Source of the DNA: Obelidium mucronatum | Taxonomy: Eukaryota; Chytridiomycota; Chytridiomycetes; Chytridiales; Chytriomycetaceae | Reading direction: 5' to 3' | NCBI GenBank assembly: GCA_025765595.1 | Contig: JAIVFH010000066.1 | Coordinates: 1 to 64,000 of the forward strand | DNA: 64,000 bases | Shown here: in pieces, positions 11,612-25,552 of the stretch | Position numbering within the stretch: position 1 is the stretch's first letter | Layout: each line of letters opens with the position of its first letter | The notes under the pieces: model-generated | Database searches by the model: none | Told to the model about the DNA's origin: nothing | The model's input: the letters and a program-made list of their open reading frames with translations, nothing else | Made by a program: the position numbers and the translations under genes

Positions 11612-13075
11612 ATGGGAAGCTGTATGTCTGCGGAAGCTGCTGCTGCTTCAGCGGCTAGTAGGGAAATCGACAAAGCACTTAAACTGGAGATGAAAGCAAC
11701 CGAACAGAATATCAAATTACTTCTACTAGGTAAAAACGAAGACCCACAAAAAAAAAGAATAGCCTCTCCACCCGTGAAACCCTCTCTCTCACCCTTCTTC
11801 TTTGACTTGTTCTATCTCCCCCCAAACTCACGCCCACTTTCTTTTCCCGAACAAAAACAGGCGCTGGAGAAACCGGGAAATCCACAGTTCTAAAACAAAT
11901 CAAACTGATCCATGGAACGGGATACACAGAAGAAGACCGTATCGCATATCGAGTCACAATCCTCACGAATATCATTACATGCGCAAAAACCCTCCTCAAC
12001 GCAACAGAAGTCCTCAAAATCCCGTATGGCTTTGATCCATCGACTGTAGATATAAATCAATTACAACTTCCCGAGGACTGTGTTGGAGGCGGCGGTGTTG
12101 GTGGCTCTGGGTCGGGGGGTGCAATGGATGATTCAAGGAGTGAAACGGGGTCAATACTTGATGCGGAGGCGGCTGGGGACGAAGAAGCTCCCAAAAAAGA
12201 AGCGGTGGAAGGGCAATTGCAGAAAACAGATGATCCTATGGCAAGGGCTGCGGCACAGCAATATATTGATATTCTGAATACTGGAGAGCCGCAGACGGGG
12301 CCTGTAGCAGACGCAGCGGCGATTGTATTTGCGAGTCCGATGGGGTTTGGGATAGGGGAACCGATTCCGAAAAGTATTGTAGATGCGATAGCTGTGGTTT
12401 GGAAGGATTCGGGGGTGCAATATTGTTATCGGAGGGCGAACGAATATCAGCTAATAGATTGCTGCGCTGTGTAAGTCTTTGTGTTGCATCTCCATCTGTT
12501 TTTCTTCTAAACTCTGTGAATTTTTTAAATTCATTCGTGCTCATTTTTTTAAATTTATTTAGATTCTTGAACGATCTAGATCGATTATGTCATCCCACTT
12601 TCCTACCGACAGACCAAGATATCCTAAATTCTCGTGTAATGACAACAACAATCATTGAAACGCGATTTAAAATCGAGGGAATTATATTCCGGGTATTTGA
12701 CGTGGGTGGTCAACGGAGTGAACGGAAAAAATGGGCGCCGTACTTTGACGATATCAATGCCATCATTTACCTAGTTGCCATTAATTCATATGATCAAATA
12801 TGCTTTGAAGATAATTCAACGAATCGAAGTAAGTTTTCTTTTAACTTTTTGTATTTATGAGTGGTCTAACAAAAATCACGATTCAATTTCCAATCAGTGG
12901 TGGAATCAATGAATCTCTTTGCATCAATCTGCAATCACCCAATGTTTAAAAAAACCGCCATGATCATCTTCATGAACAAAATTGATTTATTTCGAGCAAA
13001 GCTAGAAACGACACTAATTTCTGATTATTTTCCTACCTATGATGGTAAGAGTAATACTTTTTTTCTTCCAGTATT

Positions 13076-13107
<32 letters not shown>

Positions 13108-13137
13108 CGTGTGTGTGTGCGTGTGTGTGTGCGTGTG

Positions 13138-13185
<48 letters not shown>

Positions 13186-13462
13186 CTTACTCTTTCTTTC
13201 TTTTTCTTTCAAATCACAACACAGGACCAAACGACTATGATAACGGCTCAGAGTACTTTGCAACGCGATTTCTATCACTCAACAAATACGAAAAGAAAAT
13301 ATACGTGCATTTTACATGGGCTACAGATACAAAACAAATCAAAACTGTCTTGGCGATTGTTAACCAGATTATTCTTCGGTAAGTGTGTGCATGTGTGTTA
13401 TTTTGGGGCATTGTCTAAAAAAAAATACTCCCAGATCAAATCTCGTCGAAGCCGGGCTATAA
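11612..13462 (+). CDS. Heterotrimeric G-protein alpha subunit 1
   Basis: Six exons (11612-11729, 11861-12470, 12563-12828, 12898-13044, 13225-13378, 13435-13462) give 440 residues, about 85 longer than a standard G-alpha. MGSC at the start fits N-myristoylation at Gly2 and palmitoylation at Cys4. The P-loop AGETGKST spans the first splice site. Switch I holds the cholera-toxin-type Arg (SRVMTTT), switch II is [12 protein letters not shown], the base-specificity motif is NKID, and the last is TWATDT instead of the usual TCATDT. The C-terminus SNLVEAGL lacks a pertussis-toxin Cys. The extra length is a Gly/Ser/acidic insertion in the helical domain (about residues 105-165). It is followed by a paralogue on the same strand. 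Confidence 0.93.
13081..13186 (+). repeat. (TG)n microsatellite in a G-alpha intron
   Basis: The fourth intron of G-alpha 1 contains about 105 bp of almost pure TG dinucleotide with regularly spaced GCGTG interruptions in the first half. It makes both strands look open in several frames, which are spurious. Confidence 0.9.
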
Positions 13463-13989
13463 AAAAAAAGAAGAAGCAGAAGGCCGCCGAATAGGGAGGA
13501 AGGAAAGGAAAAAAAAGGAGAGGAGGCGGGTGCTGTTATTGTTAGCGCTCTGTTTTTTTTTTCTTTGTTCTTTTTGCTTCTTCGTTATCTTTTGTTTGTG
13601 CAGTTGGTGTTGGGTGGTGGTGTTGTTGTTTTTCTTTCTGATTCTTTAGTTGCCTTCTCTCATATTTAGTGTTGTGTGGCTGTCGCTGTTTCCTTTTTGT
13701 TTTTTTTTATTGCTATAGTCTACTTTTTTTTTTTTTGTTCTTCCCCCCGCAGCTTCATCGTTTGATTATGAACACTTAAATAAAAATCAGGACTTCATAA
13801 AAACTCTCATCATCTCATCAAAAATTAGAAAACAATATCAATAAAAAAAAAGAAAATGAAGCAAGAGGAAAAGAATAGGAAGAAAGATGAAATAAAAAAA
13901 ATAAAAATTAAGAGAAAAAAAATGAAAAGGGAATTCGCCATTGTTTATCAATTTATTTTGAATATATAGTAAAAAATAATTAAAAAATT
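13463..13989 (+). other. Intergenic region between the two G-alpha genes
   Basis: These 527 bp hold the presumed 3' region of G-alpha 1 and the promoter of G-alpha 2. T-rich stretches lie at 13551-13740 and A-rich stretches with AATAAAA-type motifs at 13770-13930. No coding signal was seen. Confidence 0.4.
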
Positions 13990-15703
13990 ATGGGGAATTG
14001 CGAGTCGTCTCCTGAATCAACAGCAGCGTTAGTTGCAAGCAAACACATTGATAATCTGATCAAGGAAGACATGAAAGGAATGGAAAACACAATCAAACTG
14101 TTGTTATTGGGTTCGTGTATTATTTTTTTAACCCCTTTATCACAATCATTGAAGGGGCGCCTTTGTAACACCCACCCACCCTCTCCCCACGCGTCTGCCC
14201 TTTGATGCATATTACCAAAACTTTAAAACAAACATAGGGGCGGGAGAAACCGGAAAATCAACTGTTCTAAAACAAATCAAACTGATATATGGCAAAGGTT
14301 TTGAAGCCGAAGAAAAGAAAGTGTTTCGAAGCGCGGTTCTCGGGAATATTATGACGTGCATCAAAACGCTTGCAATAGAAATGGATAAACTCAAAATCCC
14401 GTTTGGGTTCAAGAAATCTCGGAATAACATAGTCAACGACAACAACAGCAACAGCAATAACAATTCGAGTTCTGAGGAACGATTGTCTGGGGAAAGTGGT
14501 GGTGGTGGTGATGGTGGTGGTGAAGACTCTGGCTCTCCAATAAGCAAGGAAGGAGTAGGATTCAGCAGCAGCGGCAGCAGTGGCGGTGGTGCTGGCCAGG
14601 ATACATCTGGATCGAAATCAAGCTTAACCGATTTAAACGCAACAGCACCTACAAGAATATCAGCGGATCCATATGCAAAACTTGCTGAACAAGAATACGA
14701 AAAGGCGGGCGGTAAAAAACAAACGGGGGCCGTAGCAGACGCCTCCCGCCTTGTTCGAAAAAACGTGATTATGCTTTTGACTTCTGAAGGATTTGTTCTT
14801 GATGATTCGATTATTGATGCCATCAAAGTACTGTGGGCTGATTCGGGAATACAGTATTGTTATTCAAGGTCGAATGAGTTCCATCTTTTAGATTGTTGCG
14901 CCATGTATGTTTTATACTTTTAATTTTATTTTATATGATCTTGGTGGACATGGGGGTCATTTATCTTCCTTTTTAGTTACTTGAATGACGTTGATCGAAT
15001 ATGTGCTTCTGATTACATACCAACCGACCAAGATATCCTGCATACGCGAATAATGACTACAAATATTACTGAGACCAAAGTCCAAATCGAGGAAATGACG
15101 TTTAGAATATTTGATGTTGGCGGACAGCGGAGTGAACGGAAAAAATGGGCACCCTATTTTGACGATGTGAATGCGATCATATTTCTTGTCGCGATAAGCT
15201 CTTATGATCAAGTATGCACGGAAGACAATGTGACAAACCGAAGTAAGATTAAAAGTAATATGCTTGTACAAACTCAGAACTTGTGTTGTTTGAATAGTCA
15301 CTGAGGCACACAATTTATTTGGATCCATCTGTAATCATCCGATTTTCAAGAACACAGCAATTGTTTTATTCCTAAACAAGATTGATCTATTCAAGGAGAA
15401 AGTGGCACGATTTCCGATTTCCACGTACTTCCCAAAATACAAAGGTTGAGTTTCTGTATATTTTGGAATATGATTCGACGCGAAGAGACATACATTCTAA
15501 TTGTGTTCCATTCACCAGGACCCAACGATTACACAACGGGAAAAGAGTTTTTTGGCACAATGTTCATGTCCATCAACAAATATCCTGATAGGAAAATATA
15601 TGTGCACTTTACATGGGCAACTGACACAAAGCAAACTCGGAAAGTCCTCGAAACTGTTAACAAGATAATAATGAATGCAAATTTGCAGGAAGCTGGGATA
15701 TAG
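13990..15703 (+). CDS. Heterotrimeric G-protein alpha subunit 2
   Basis: Five exons (13990-14110, 14238-14904, 14977-15242, 15298-15444, 15519-15703) give 461 residues. MGNC predicts myristoylation and palmitoylation. The P-loop AGETGKST, switch I TRIMTTN, switch [18 protein letters not shown] and TWATDT are all present. Four introns sit at the same positions and phases as in the upstream gene. The last intron of gene 1 is absent here, so the C-terminal NANLQEAGI is encoded without interruption. The helical-domain insertion is even longer (Asn/Ser/Gly-rich, about residues 110-205) and shares no sequence with that of gene 1. This is an old tandem duplication with independently grown inserts. 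Confidence 0.93.
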
Positions 15704-15944
15704 GACGTAGCAAAATGGATATAAGAACTGAAAGAGGAAGAAAAAAACCAACAAATAAAAAAAAGGGCTTGGATCTATGGACTCTTTGTTAATTGTTGTT
15801 GTTCGTGTTTTTTTGTCTTTCTTTTTTCCGAGCAGAATTGTCTGGGTGGGGGAAATCCAACAAATTGTCAAGACAGACAAAAGCAAACACAAAAAAACAA
15901 AAAACAAAAAACATCCCCCAAACACCCTCCCACCCTCCTCTCCA

Positions 15945-18371
15945 ATGCACTCGCTCAAGAGCCTCCTCATCCTCGCGTCTCTCGCGGCGCTTGCCCGTGC
16001 CAACGACTGGTACTCGCCGTACGAGCCCGAAGACCACGACGAACCCGCCGTGCCGCCCGTGTACGCGCCCGCCTACGGGCCCGCGTACGTCCCAGGCGCC
16101 GACAAGCCGACGTACACGCCGCAGAACCCGTACGCTCCGTACGTGCCGCCGCCGGCGTCGTACAAGCCGACCGTGACGCTGGCGCCGACGGACTAGTGCG
16201 TATTCTTTTTTTTTGTTCTTTGTTTTTTGTTTTACGCGTCTCGCGTTCTGACACTCTCCACTCCTCTCCTCTCCACTCAAATACAGCGTGTGGCCTGCGC
16301 CCGCCAGTCTGACGCGTCCCGCAAACACCACAGAGATCCCCATCGGCAAAAAGGGCTTCCGTCTGCTGACAAAGGGCTTTGACAGGTACTTTATTCGCGT
16401 GTGCCACTTCAACCTCCTCGGCTCGTACAACGCAAAGACCGGAAGCAAGCAGCACCCGGACGACAAGCGCACTGCCACGGATGACGCCATTCTCATCAAG
16501 GCCACAGCCTCCAACAGAAACATCACCACCAGCACCGACCTTGTTGGTGTCGATGAATCCTACTCTCTTAGCGTCACCTGGGATGGTGTCGTGATCACAG
16601 GTTTGTTGTTTGTTTTTTGGGAAGGTCTTTTTTGTTGACAATTCTTAAAATTCTCCTTTTTTATTTTTTTTAACTACAGCCGTTACCAAGGTCGGAGTAT
16701 GCTACGCTCTCCAGACACTTTCTCAGCTCATCACAAGCCAAGGTACCCTCATTCCGGCTATCATCACTGACGCCCCCAAGTTCCCATACCGTGGTTTCAT
16801 GTTGGACACTGCCCGAAACTTCTTCCCCGTTGAAGACATCAAGAGAGTCATTGACGGACTCGCTGCCAACAAACTCAACGTCTTCCACTGGCACTTGTAC
16901 GACTCCCAGTCCTTCCCTATCGCCTGGAACAGGTACCCAACTCTCTTGAAGGGTGCTTTCCGTGATGCTGCCGGGCTCCCAAAAATCTACCACGAAGAAG
17001 AAGTGAGAGACATTGTCCGATACGCGTTCCACAGAAACGTGCGTGTCATTCCTGAATTTGAACTCCCTGGTCACACTGCTGTCTTTGGTCACGTGAGTCA
17101 ATACTACGTCAAGTCATGGAACAAGAGTCCATGGGACTTCCGTAATGCCATGCCCACAAACACAAGTACTGCTGCGAAGCCGGCTACTTTGTGGTGGGGA
17201 AGTCAGTACTGCAACCAACCCCCTTGTGGTCAGTTGGACACCAAGCACCCAGAGGCTCTCGAATTTGTTCATGATTTGATTGATGAGATTGGAAGCTGGT
17301 TCCCCGACCCAGTTTTGCACGTTGGCCACGATGAGGTATTTATTATTCTTTCTATCTTCTACTATATCTGGCTTTCTTCAACGCTACCACCTCCGACCAT
17401 ACGTCATGTCCTGTCCCTAAAAATTAACCAACATGCAAAAAAATAATTAGGTCAATGCTCGTACCTACGGTCTTATCCCAGATTCTTGGGACAGTGGATT
17501 CGGAGACGAACTCTTCCCCATTATGCAAAACTTCACACCAGCCCTCACCGCCGTCTTGGCAGAAAACGGAAAGACATATGCTGCTTGGGACGAAGTTCTT
17601 GATGACACTTTGTTCAACATCACTGCTCTTGTTCCAAAAGACTCTGTTATTACTCTCTGGCAAACCCCAGCCCCAAAAATTATCAACGAGGCCGGTAAAA
17701 AGGGTTTCAAAAACATTGTTGTCAGTCCCGCTGATGTCTGGTACCTCGACTGCTCCCCAAGCGCCCGTTGGTGCTCGAGCGACTTTGAACGTGCCAACCC
17801 AAACATCAAGTACAACCTTCCAGGATACTCTACGTTTACCGGTCAATGGCACAACTGGACCCTCATGTACAGCTACGACCCATTGGCAGGAGTCAACTCA
17901 ACCTACACTCAAGTCGTTAAAGGTGGCTTCGGAGCTCTATGGACCGAAACAATCAAGAGACACAACTTGGACCGATTCATTTTCCCACGTCTCTCTGTCA
18001 TTGCTGAGCGTCTCTGGTCCTACGACAAGGCCCCAACCTTTGACTCTTCACGTACCCGTATGCGTTTGAACCGAATCCGTACCGCCTTGGTGAATGAATT
18101 GAACATTGATGCGGCTGACGTCGACTACCTTGGAAACGGTGAAGGTGTTGTCTTCCGCACGGAATGGTGTGATGGTGCAGGTTTGACTCACCCAGGCCAA
18201 AAGACGAGGGAGGCTGGATTCCCAGGTGAGCCAACCACTGGTGGTGACGGAAAGCCAGCTGTTGGTGGTGCGTACTTTGAGGTTCCAACGGATTACTGCA
18301 AGATTGCGAGTTTGTACAACACGAATGCGTTTGTGCACAACAACCCAGCAAAGATTGCGTACCCATACTAA
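15945..18371 (+). CDS. Secreted GH20 beta-N-acetylhexosaminidase
   Basis: Four exons (15945-16195, 16287-16600, 16680-17335, 17451-18371) encode 713 residues. The signal peptide MHSLKSLLILASLAALARA precedes a Pro/Tyr-rich spacer of about 65 residues that is not part of the enzyme fold. The N-terminal GH20 accessory domain includes SYSLSVTWDGVVI. The TIM barrel has FMLDTARNFFPV, NKLNVFHWHLYDSQSFP, and the catalytic pair in HVGHDEV, split by a 115-nt intron after DE. LPGYSTFTGQWHNW and GFGALWTETI belong to the substrate-binding side. It would release terminal GlcNAc from chitin oligomers or glycans outside the cell. Codon use is C-ending and biased, suggesting high expression. Confidence 0.93.
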
Positions 18372-18828
18372 GAGAGGAATGTTGTAATTGTACCCCCAAA
18401 TTTTTCTTTTTCTTGTTGAAGTGCCTCCTCGCCTCTACACCACCCTTCTTCCTAATAGACCTTTTTCGTTGTTTGGTTTGATTTTTTTTCATGATTTATC
18501 TTTTGTACAGCGTTCCCTCCCTTTTTTTTCGTTTGTTATTTTTGGCTTCAAAAATCTTGAATAAACGCGCATTTCTGTATTATTTATGAATTATCTATGT
18601 TATTTATGAATTATTTATTTACAATATAGAATGCTGTTTCCAAAAAGAGAAAGCTTTCAGGAGTTTTATTCAAGGTCACTCACGTACTCTTTCTTGAAAT
18701 GAAAACAGAAAAAGACCATACATTCAGCTTCTTAATATCAATTATTTGCATTCCATAAATATTCTGTTCTCTTCTTCTCTTTATTATTTATTACTCTTAT
18801 TGCCTATTTATTATTATATTTAAAAAAA
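18372..18828 (+). other. AT-rich intergenic region, hexosaminidase to HDAC
   Basis: No coding signal was seen. It contains AATAAAC at about 18560 as a likely polyadenylation signal and a short repeated motif, TTATTTATGAATTAT, occurring twice near 18580-18620. The right half is AT-rich promoter sequence for the deacetylase. Confidence 0.4.
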
Positions 18829-21688
18829 ATGAATGGAGCAGAAACAGTATCCAACTCAAACGGAACCCGATCCAACAAGGCACGAGTTTCTTACCACTAC
18901 CATCGTAAGCACTTTCTCCTGCATCATCCGTCGATTCAGCCGAAGCTCAAACTGTTGCCGTATTCACCAACCATATTAAAAAAAAAAAATACAAAACAAA
19001 AAACACCCCTTCGCTGCACCCTCTTTTTGATCGGGATTTTTCGATATTTCAGCGGATGTGGGACTATATAGTTATGGAGCCAAGCACTTTATGAAGGTGT
19101 GTGTAGCTGTGTGTGTGTGTGGTTGGTTGCTTGGGTTTCTGACCTGACGTACCAATCAGCCTGCCAGAGTCAGAATGACACATTCACTGATAACTGCATA
19201 TGGATTGCATAAGAAGATGGCTGTCGAGGTAATTCATGTATTTTTTTTTTTTTGTGGTGTGTTTGAATAACCTTGGGTTTTTTTTGTATTTTTAAAAGGT
19301 TCCCTCGTATGCCACATTTAAGCAAATGACCAAATTTCACACGGACGAATATATTGTAAGTGGTGGGGTTGGCGTGGTGGTGGTGGTTTTTGGTCGCTCA
19401 CCACCCCTCTAAAACAGGATTTTCTACGGAGAGTCACAACAAATCCAACAGATGAACTCAAACGCTATGAAACGAAATTCAATGTGGGAGAATATTGTGG
19501 AGATTGTCCCTTGTTTGATGGAATATATGAGTTTTGCATGTTGAGTGCGGGCGGGTCGATTGGTTTGTTGTTTTTTATTTTTTCGTATACACACACACAT
19601 ACACACACTCTCTCTGGATCTCTTTTTTTGCTGCTTTTTTTTCTTGCTTTTAAACCAAATTTTCGTGTTTTTAGACGCGGCTATGCGTTTAAATTCCGGA
19701 CGAAGTGATATTGCTATTAATTGGAGTGGAGGATTGCATCATGCAAAAAAGAGTGAGGCGTCAGGGTTCTGTTATGGTGAGTGCCGTTGTTGTGCTTTTT
19801 GTTTTTTTGATTTTGGGGACTCTGGAGAAATGCTTAACATGTAATATTAGTTAATGACATTGTCCTGTCAATTTTGGAACTGTTAAAAGTACATGAACGA
19901 GTTGTTGTTCGTATTTTTTTTATTGTTCATTTTTATTGGTGTATTTCCCTAATTTACGGTTTAGTATATTGATACGGACGTGCACCACGGAGACGGAGTC
20001 GAAGAAGCCTTTTTTACAACGGACCGCGTCATGACGGTTTCGTTCCACAAGTTTGGTGAATTCTTTCCAGGAACAGGAGATGTCAATGTGAGCTTTTATT
20101 ATTTTTTTCATTCCTGACATCCCTGTTAATATCGACTTTTTTTGGGTTTGTAGGATATTGGATTTGGAAAGGGAAAGCATTACTCGTTCGTACCCTTTAT
20201 GTTTTTTTTATGTCGCGTTATTTTTTACCAAAACTCCATCGCTTTTTTTTAATCAATTTTGTTTTTTCAGAGTCAACATCCCACTCAACGACGGAATCGA
20301 TGACGACTCATACCACGGCATTTTCTCCACCGTCATGAAAGAAGTCATGACGCGATACAGGCCAGGAGCGGTTGTTCTCCAACTTGGTGCCGATAGTCTC
20401 ATTGGAGACCGTTTGGGCTGTTTCAACCTCTCCATGCAAGGCCATGGACGTAGTGTTTCGTTTATGAAGTCGTTTGGCGTTCCATTGATATTATTGGGTG
20501 GAGGCGGTTATACCATCAGAAACGTTGCGAAAGCATGGTGTCATGAAACTACTTTAGCTCTGGGAGAAGAAGTGCCCAAAGGTGTGTGTTTGTGTTTTTT
20601 TTTTGGTGTTCACTGTGATATTTTCTTGACGTGTTGTAAACTAAAAAAAAAACATTCTACTGCACCCCAGAGATTCCATATCACGATTACTTTGAAGGAT
20701 ATGGACCCACCTTCCTCCTGGATATTCCAGCCAGCAACATGGAAAACCTGAACTCTCGTAAATACTTGGATCAAATACAGTAAGTTATCTACCCCCTGTA
20801 GTGTACCATGTTTTTATTGTTATTAAAAAAAAACATTGAAAACCCCCCACTCTCTACAGGACCAAGATCCTTGAATCCTTGCGCCACATCCCACATGCAC
20901 CGTCTGTGCAATCCCACCAAATCCCCATCGATGAATTCTCATGCAGCGACAATGAAAGCGACAATGAACTCAGCATGAACTCCATCAACCCTGACAACCC
21001 AACTGCAACGAATGCCAAAGAAGTGCGAATGCGCAGTCGATACCGCGATGCCTATCGAGTCCCTGAAGAAGCGTTGAGCGACAGTGAGGCCGAAGATGGA
21101 GGTAGAAGGGATCGCACGAGTTTTCGGGGAGGTGTGGCTTCTTCGTCGAGCAATGGTGGGAATGTGAGAGGTGGGAAGAAGAAGGTGTCAAGTGGAAGAG
21201 GTGGCGGTGGTAATGGTGGTGGTGGTGGTGGTGGTGGAAGTCAAAGAGGGTACTCTGGGCGGGGTAAAGACGATATTGGAACTTTACCTTCGGTTGCTGC
21301 TGCGGCTGCTGCTGCGGCAGCGGCAGCGGCAGCCGCTTCTTCCAACACTGCGGGGCAAGACGACGAAAGTGGAAACGAAGGAAAGCGGCCTGACGTTGGA
21401 GATCGAAGCGAGAGAACGCGCCAACGAACATTTTCTGGGAGAGCTGGTATTGGAGGTGGGAGCAGTACGAATCGCCCGACAATAAGCTTGAGTGGAGGTG
21501 GTGCTGACAGTGAGATGGATGACGATGGAAGAGTCAGCGAAGTTGAAGATGTCAAATTAAGCGATGAAGAGATGCGTGAGATTAGTGCACTGAACAATGA
21601 GATGGACGAAGATGCACCTGAACCAGCAGCGGGCGAAGATAATCCAGATGATGCTGAGGAGCAACGACAACAATCTGAAGGAGTTTAA
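18829..21688 (+). CDS. RPD3: Class I histone deacetylase (RPD3/HDAC1 type)
   Basis: About twelve exons joined by introns of roughly 50-120 nt. The catalytic domain closely follows HDAC1/Rpd3. It includes [17 protein letters not shown], the tandem His of [18 protein letters not shown], the zinc ligands in [11 protein letters not shown] and GADSL, and GGGGYTIRN with the catalytic Tyr. The enzyme removes acetyl groups from histone lysines in Sin3/NuRD-type complexes. A C-terminal tail of about 240 residues after the domain is low-complexity: acidic Ser/Asp clusters, a Gly run (21204-21240), a run of about 16 Ala (21295-21340), and an acidic end. Several internal introns were placed from conserved text and could shift by a few bases. 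Confidence 0.92.
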
Positions 21689-21876
21689 AACTGCCTGAAT
21701 AAAAAAGCATTCTGTATTTTCCGCATGTTCTAGTCGCTTCCTCCTTTATTTTAATTATAAGTCTTGTCATGTTATAAAAAATAAAAAAAGAGACCAAATA
21801 TTGATTGGCTGCCTTGAACAACTTTTATAAATACATGAACCGTTTATTTAAATAATTATTAAACGAGACAGAGAAC

Positions 21877-22061
21877 TCAAAAATCTTTGAGCATTCGATC
21901 CAAGAGTGGCAACATTTCTCTCACAAATTCAATTTGATCATCAAAGTCCTGCAACCCATTCTTGCTATAATATGCATCCACAATCGAATAGCAGTCCACG
22001 CTGTAAAGAAATGTGTAGAGATATTACTTCAAAAAAATAGAATCGACACCACAAAGTAAAA

Positions 22062-22104
<43 letters not shown>

Positions 22105-22573
22105 AAAAGACTACATAGTAAAAAATAAACAAACCTTTTCTGCATCCACGTCCGCTTGACTTCCAACATTTCATCCACATCCATCATCATCCCCACCGCG
22201 TCTCCTCCATCTTTCAAGTCTATTTGTTGTTGTTGTTGCCCTTGCTGCTGAGGAATCATGTGCAAACGACCCCACAGAATCCCCATCCTCACTAATGCAG
22301 TGGCAACAGCCACAGCTTCCTCTTCCTCCTCCTCATCCTGTTGCCGCTGCTGCTGCTCATTCGATTCTGCTCCTCTCGATAGTGTTAGTAATGGAGGATA
22401 CAGAGCCACGAATTGTTCATATGTAGTGATTGCCTTGAAAATAGATGTGTTAATGTCTCGCTCGTGTGCATGTTTGCATTGAACAGACTTGAAAGAGCCA
22501 ACACCACCACTAGCACAATGTGTAGTGAATTCTGACTCTTTAGTTTCAACAATGCTTTCATAAGCTCCAGCGG

Positions 22574-22607
<34 letters not shown>

Positions 22608-24078
22608 TTATTAATAAATAAATAAAAAATATTCAACGCAAAAACACGAACCTTCAAATGACACTTGTTTCAACACGTCTCCATAATAATGAGCATTTAA
22701 TCCGCTTTTCAAAACAGTTTCCAAGAGGTTCACTCGTTTTTGTTGGAATTCCAAGATTTTCTGGTCCCTTGAGAGCTGTTGATGTTGTTGCTGTTGTTGT
22801 TGTTGGCCGTCGCTTTGCTCCTTGTTCATCAACAGCAGCTGTGAATACAATTTATAGAGTTGCGATTGGTCTTGGACAAGTTGAATGTATTCCGTAATGT
22901 GTCCGTTTTGCATGGAAAAGTAACTGGTTGCAGCCCTTTCAAGGCTTTGTACACCGGCAGTAAAATAAGCCTCGTCTTGGTTTTGGGATGTTGATGGTAG
23001 TGATGATGGTGATGGAATTGATGGTGATGGTGATGAAGGTGATGATGATAATGATGATGATGAAGGTGATGATGAAGGTGGAGGTGGCGGAAAATCCGTG
23101 CTTTTAGAAGAAGTCAAATGGAGAAGGGTTGGAAACAGCGGCGAGCTTGTTTTAACAAAAATTTTGTTGTGTTAATTTTTATGATTAATATTTAATAAAA
23201 AAAAATAAATCTTCTTACGTTAAATCCACCTGGCCATCTTCATTGTTCATTGTCGTCTTGGAGTCTTTAAGATTTTCAACAACACTCCGAGTCATCAACA
23301 AACTGAGATAGAATTTCCCCCATATCCAGTCAAGATCTGACTTTGCTCTTTCAATTTCGTCCGATTTGTATTTCTGTTTATTCTCCTCCTCCAGTTTGAT
23401 ATTGTTTTCAGCACAAAGTGCATCCAAAACAGATTGAGAAGCGACAAGACATTGATATGAACACTCAAAAACGCGTTTTTCCGTGTAATATTGGGAGAGG
23501 GTCATGCAATCGAGCGCCCAATTCTTTTCAATAAATAAATAATAATAATAAAAATGAATACTACGAGAAACTAGACAGTACTTTACCAATCGACATCCAT
23601 CCTCCTGCTTCAATTGTCTTTGTAGAGTCCGTAGACAGTATTCACTTGATTTCATGGAGTCTCCCAACGCGCCATATATTTGCGCTAGTAAATACCCCGT
23701 CATGGTGTGAGCGTTTTCCAGTGCGCTCCTTGCATCTTGTTGCTGTTGTTGATGCTCAACAAGAGTCAAAGATTCCAGCTCGTCTACTTCAAGTCCACCA
23801 TCGTTCAAAAGACGGTTGTATTCCAGACACTTGGCGTCGGCCCTGTGAAGCCACGGCAGCGCGTCCCTCGGCGCGCCGCGGCGCAGCAGCAGCGCAGCGA
23901 GCTCGTTGCACGCGTCGAGCAGCGGCAGCAGCGCGAGGGCCGCCGCGCTGTCGCTCGGACTTCCACTCGCACTGCCGCTCTCTGCAAACGACGCCAGAAA
24001 GCCTTCGAGCAGCGCTTCTTCCGTCGGCGTGTCGAGAAGCTCTCGGGCCGCTGAATACTGTCGTGTTTGGCAAAGCAT
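21877..24078 (-). CDS. KIF-binding protein (KBP/KIFBP) homologue
   Basis: The product is an all-helical TPR-type protein resembling KIF1-binding protein, which in animals binds kinesin motor domains. Visible matches are YLLAQIYGALGDSMKSSEYC and TLQRQLKQEDG, NWALDCMTLSQYY followed by CYQCLVASQSVLDALC-like text, and YFSMQNGHITEYIQLVQDQS in the C-terminal half. The last exon ends MLPLLDRMLKDF. Five exons are inferred, with introns at 23586-23524 (63 nt, no stop), about 23216-23147, about 22655-22572 (contains a long A run on this strand) and about 22135-22020 (contains a T run of nearly 40 on this strand). A Pro/Ser tract and Gln runs are inserted. The start lies only 35 nt after the NUDT21 stop, so a longer N-terminus is unlikely. 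Confidence 0.72.
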
Positions 24079-24113
24079 TTTTTTTTTTTTTTTTAATTGT
24101 TCCTCTTTTTTTA

Positions 24114-25490
<1,377 letters not shown>

Positions 25491-25552
25491 AATAAATGTT
25501 TTTTGTGGTTTTTTCTTTTATTTCTTTTAAATTTATTAATAATAAACTCTGA
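25491..25552. promoter_or_regulatory. Shared divergent promoter, NUDT21 / small orphan
   Basis: The 62 bp between the two start codons are AT-rich (TTTCTTTTAAATTTATTAATAA). A compact bidirectional promoter is inferred from spacing only. Confidence 0.4.

Noticed and set aside
13033..13278. Open frames on both strands through the TG tract
   Set aside because: Simple-repeat translation (His-Thr or Cys-Val); the region is an intron of G-alpha 1.
15789..16535. 248-codon minus-strand frame
   Set aside because: Antisense of the first exons of the GH20 gene; Arg-rich translation of GC-rich codons.
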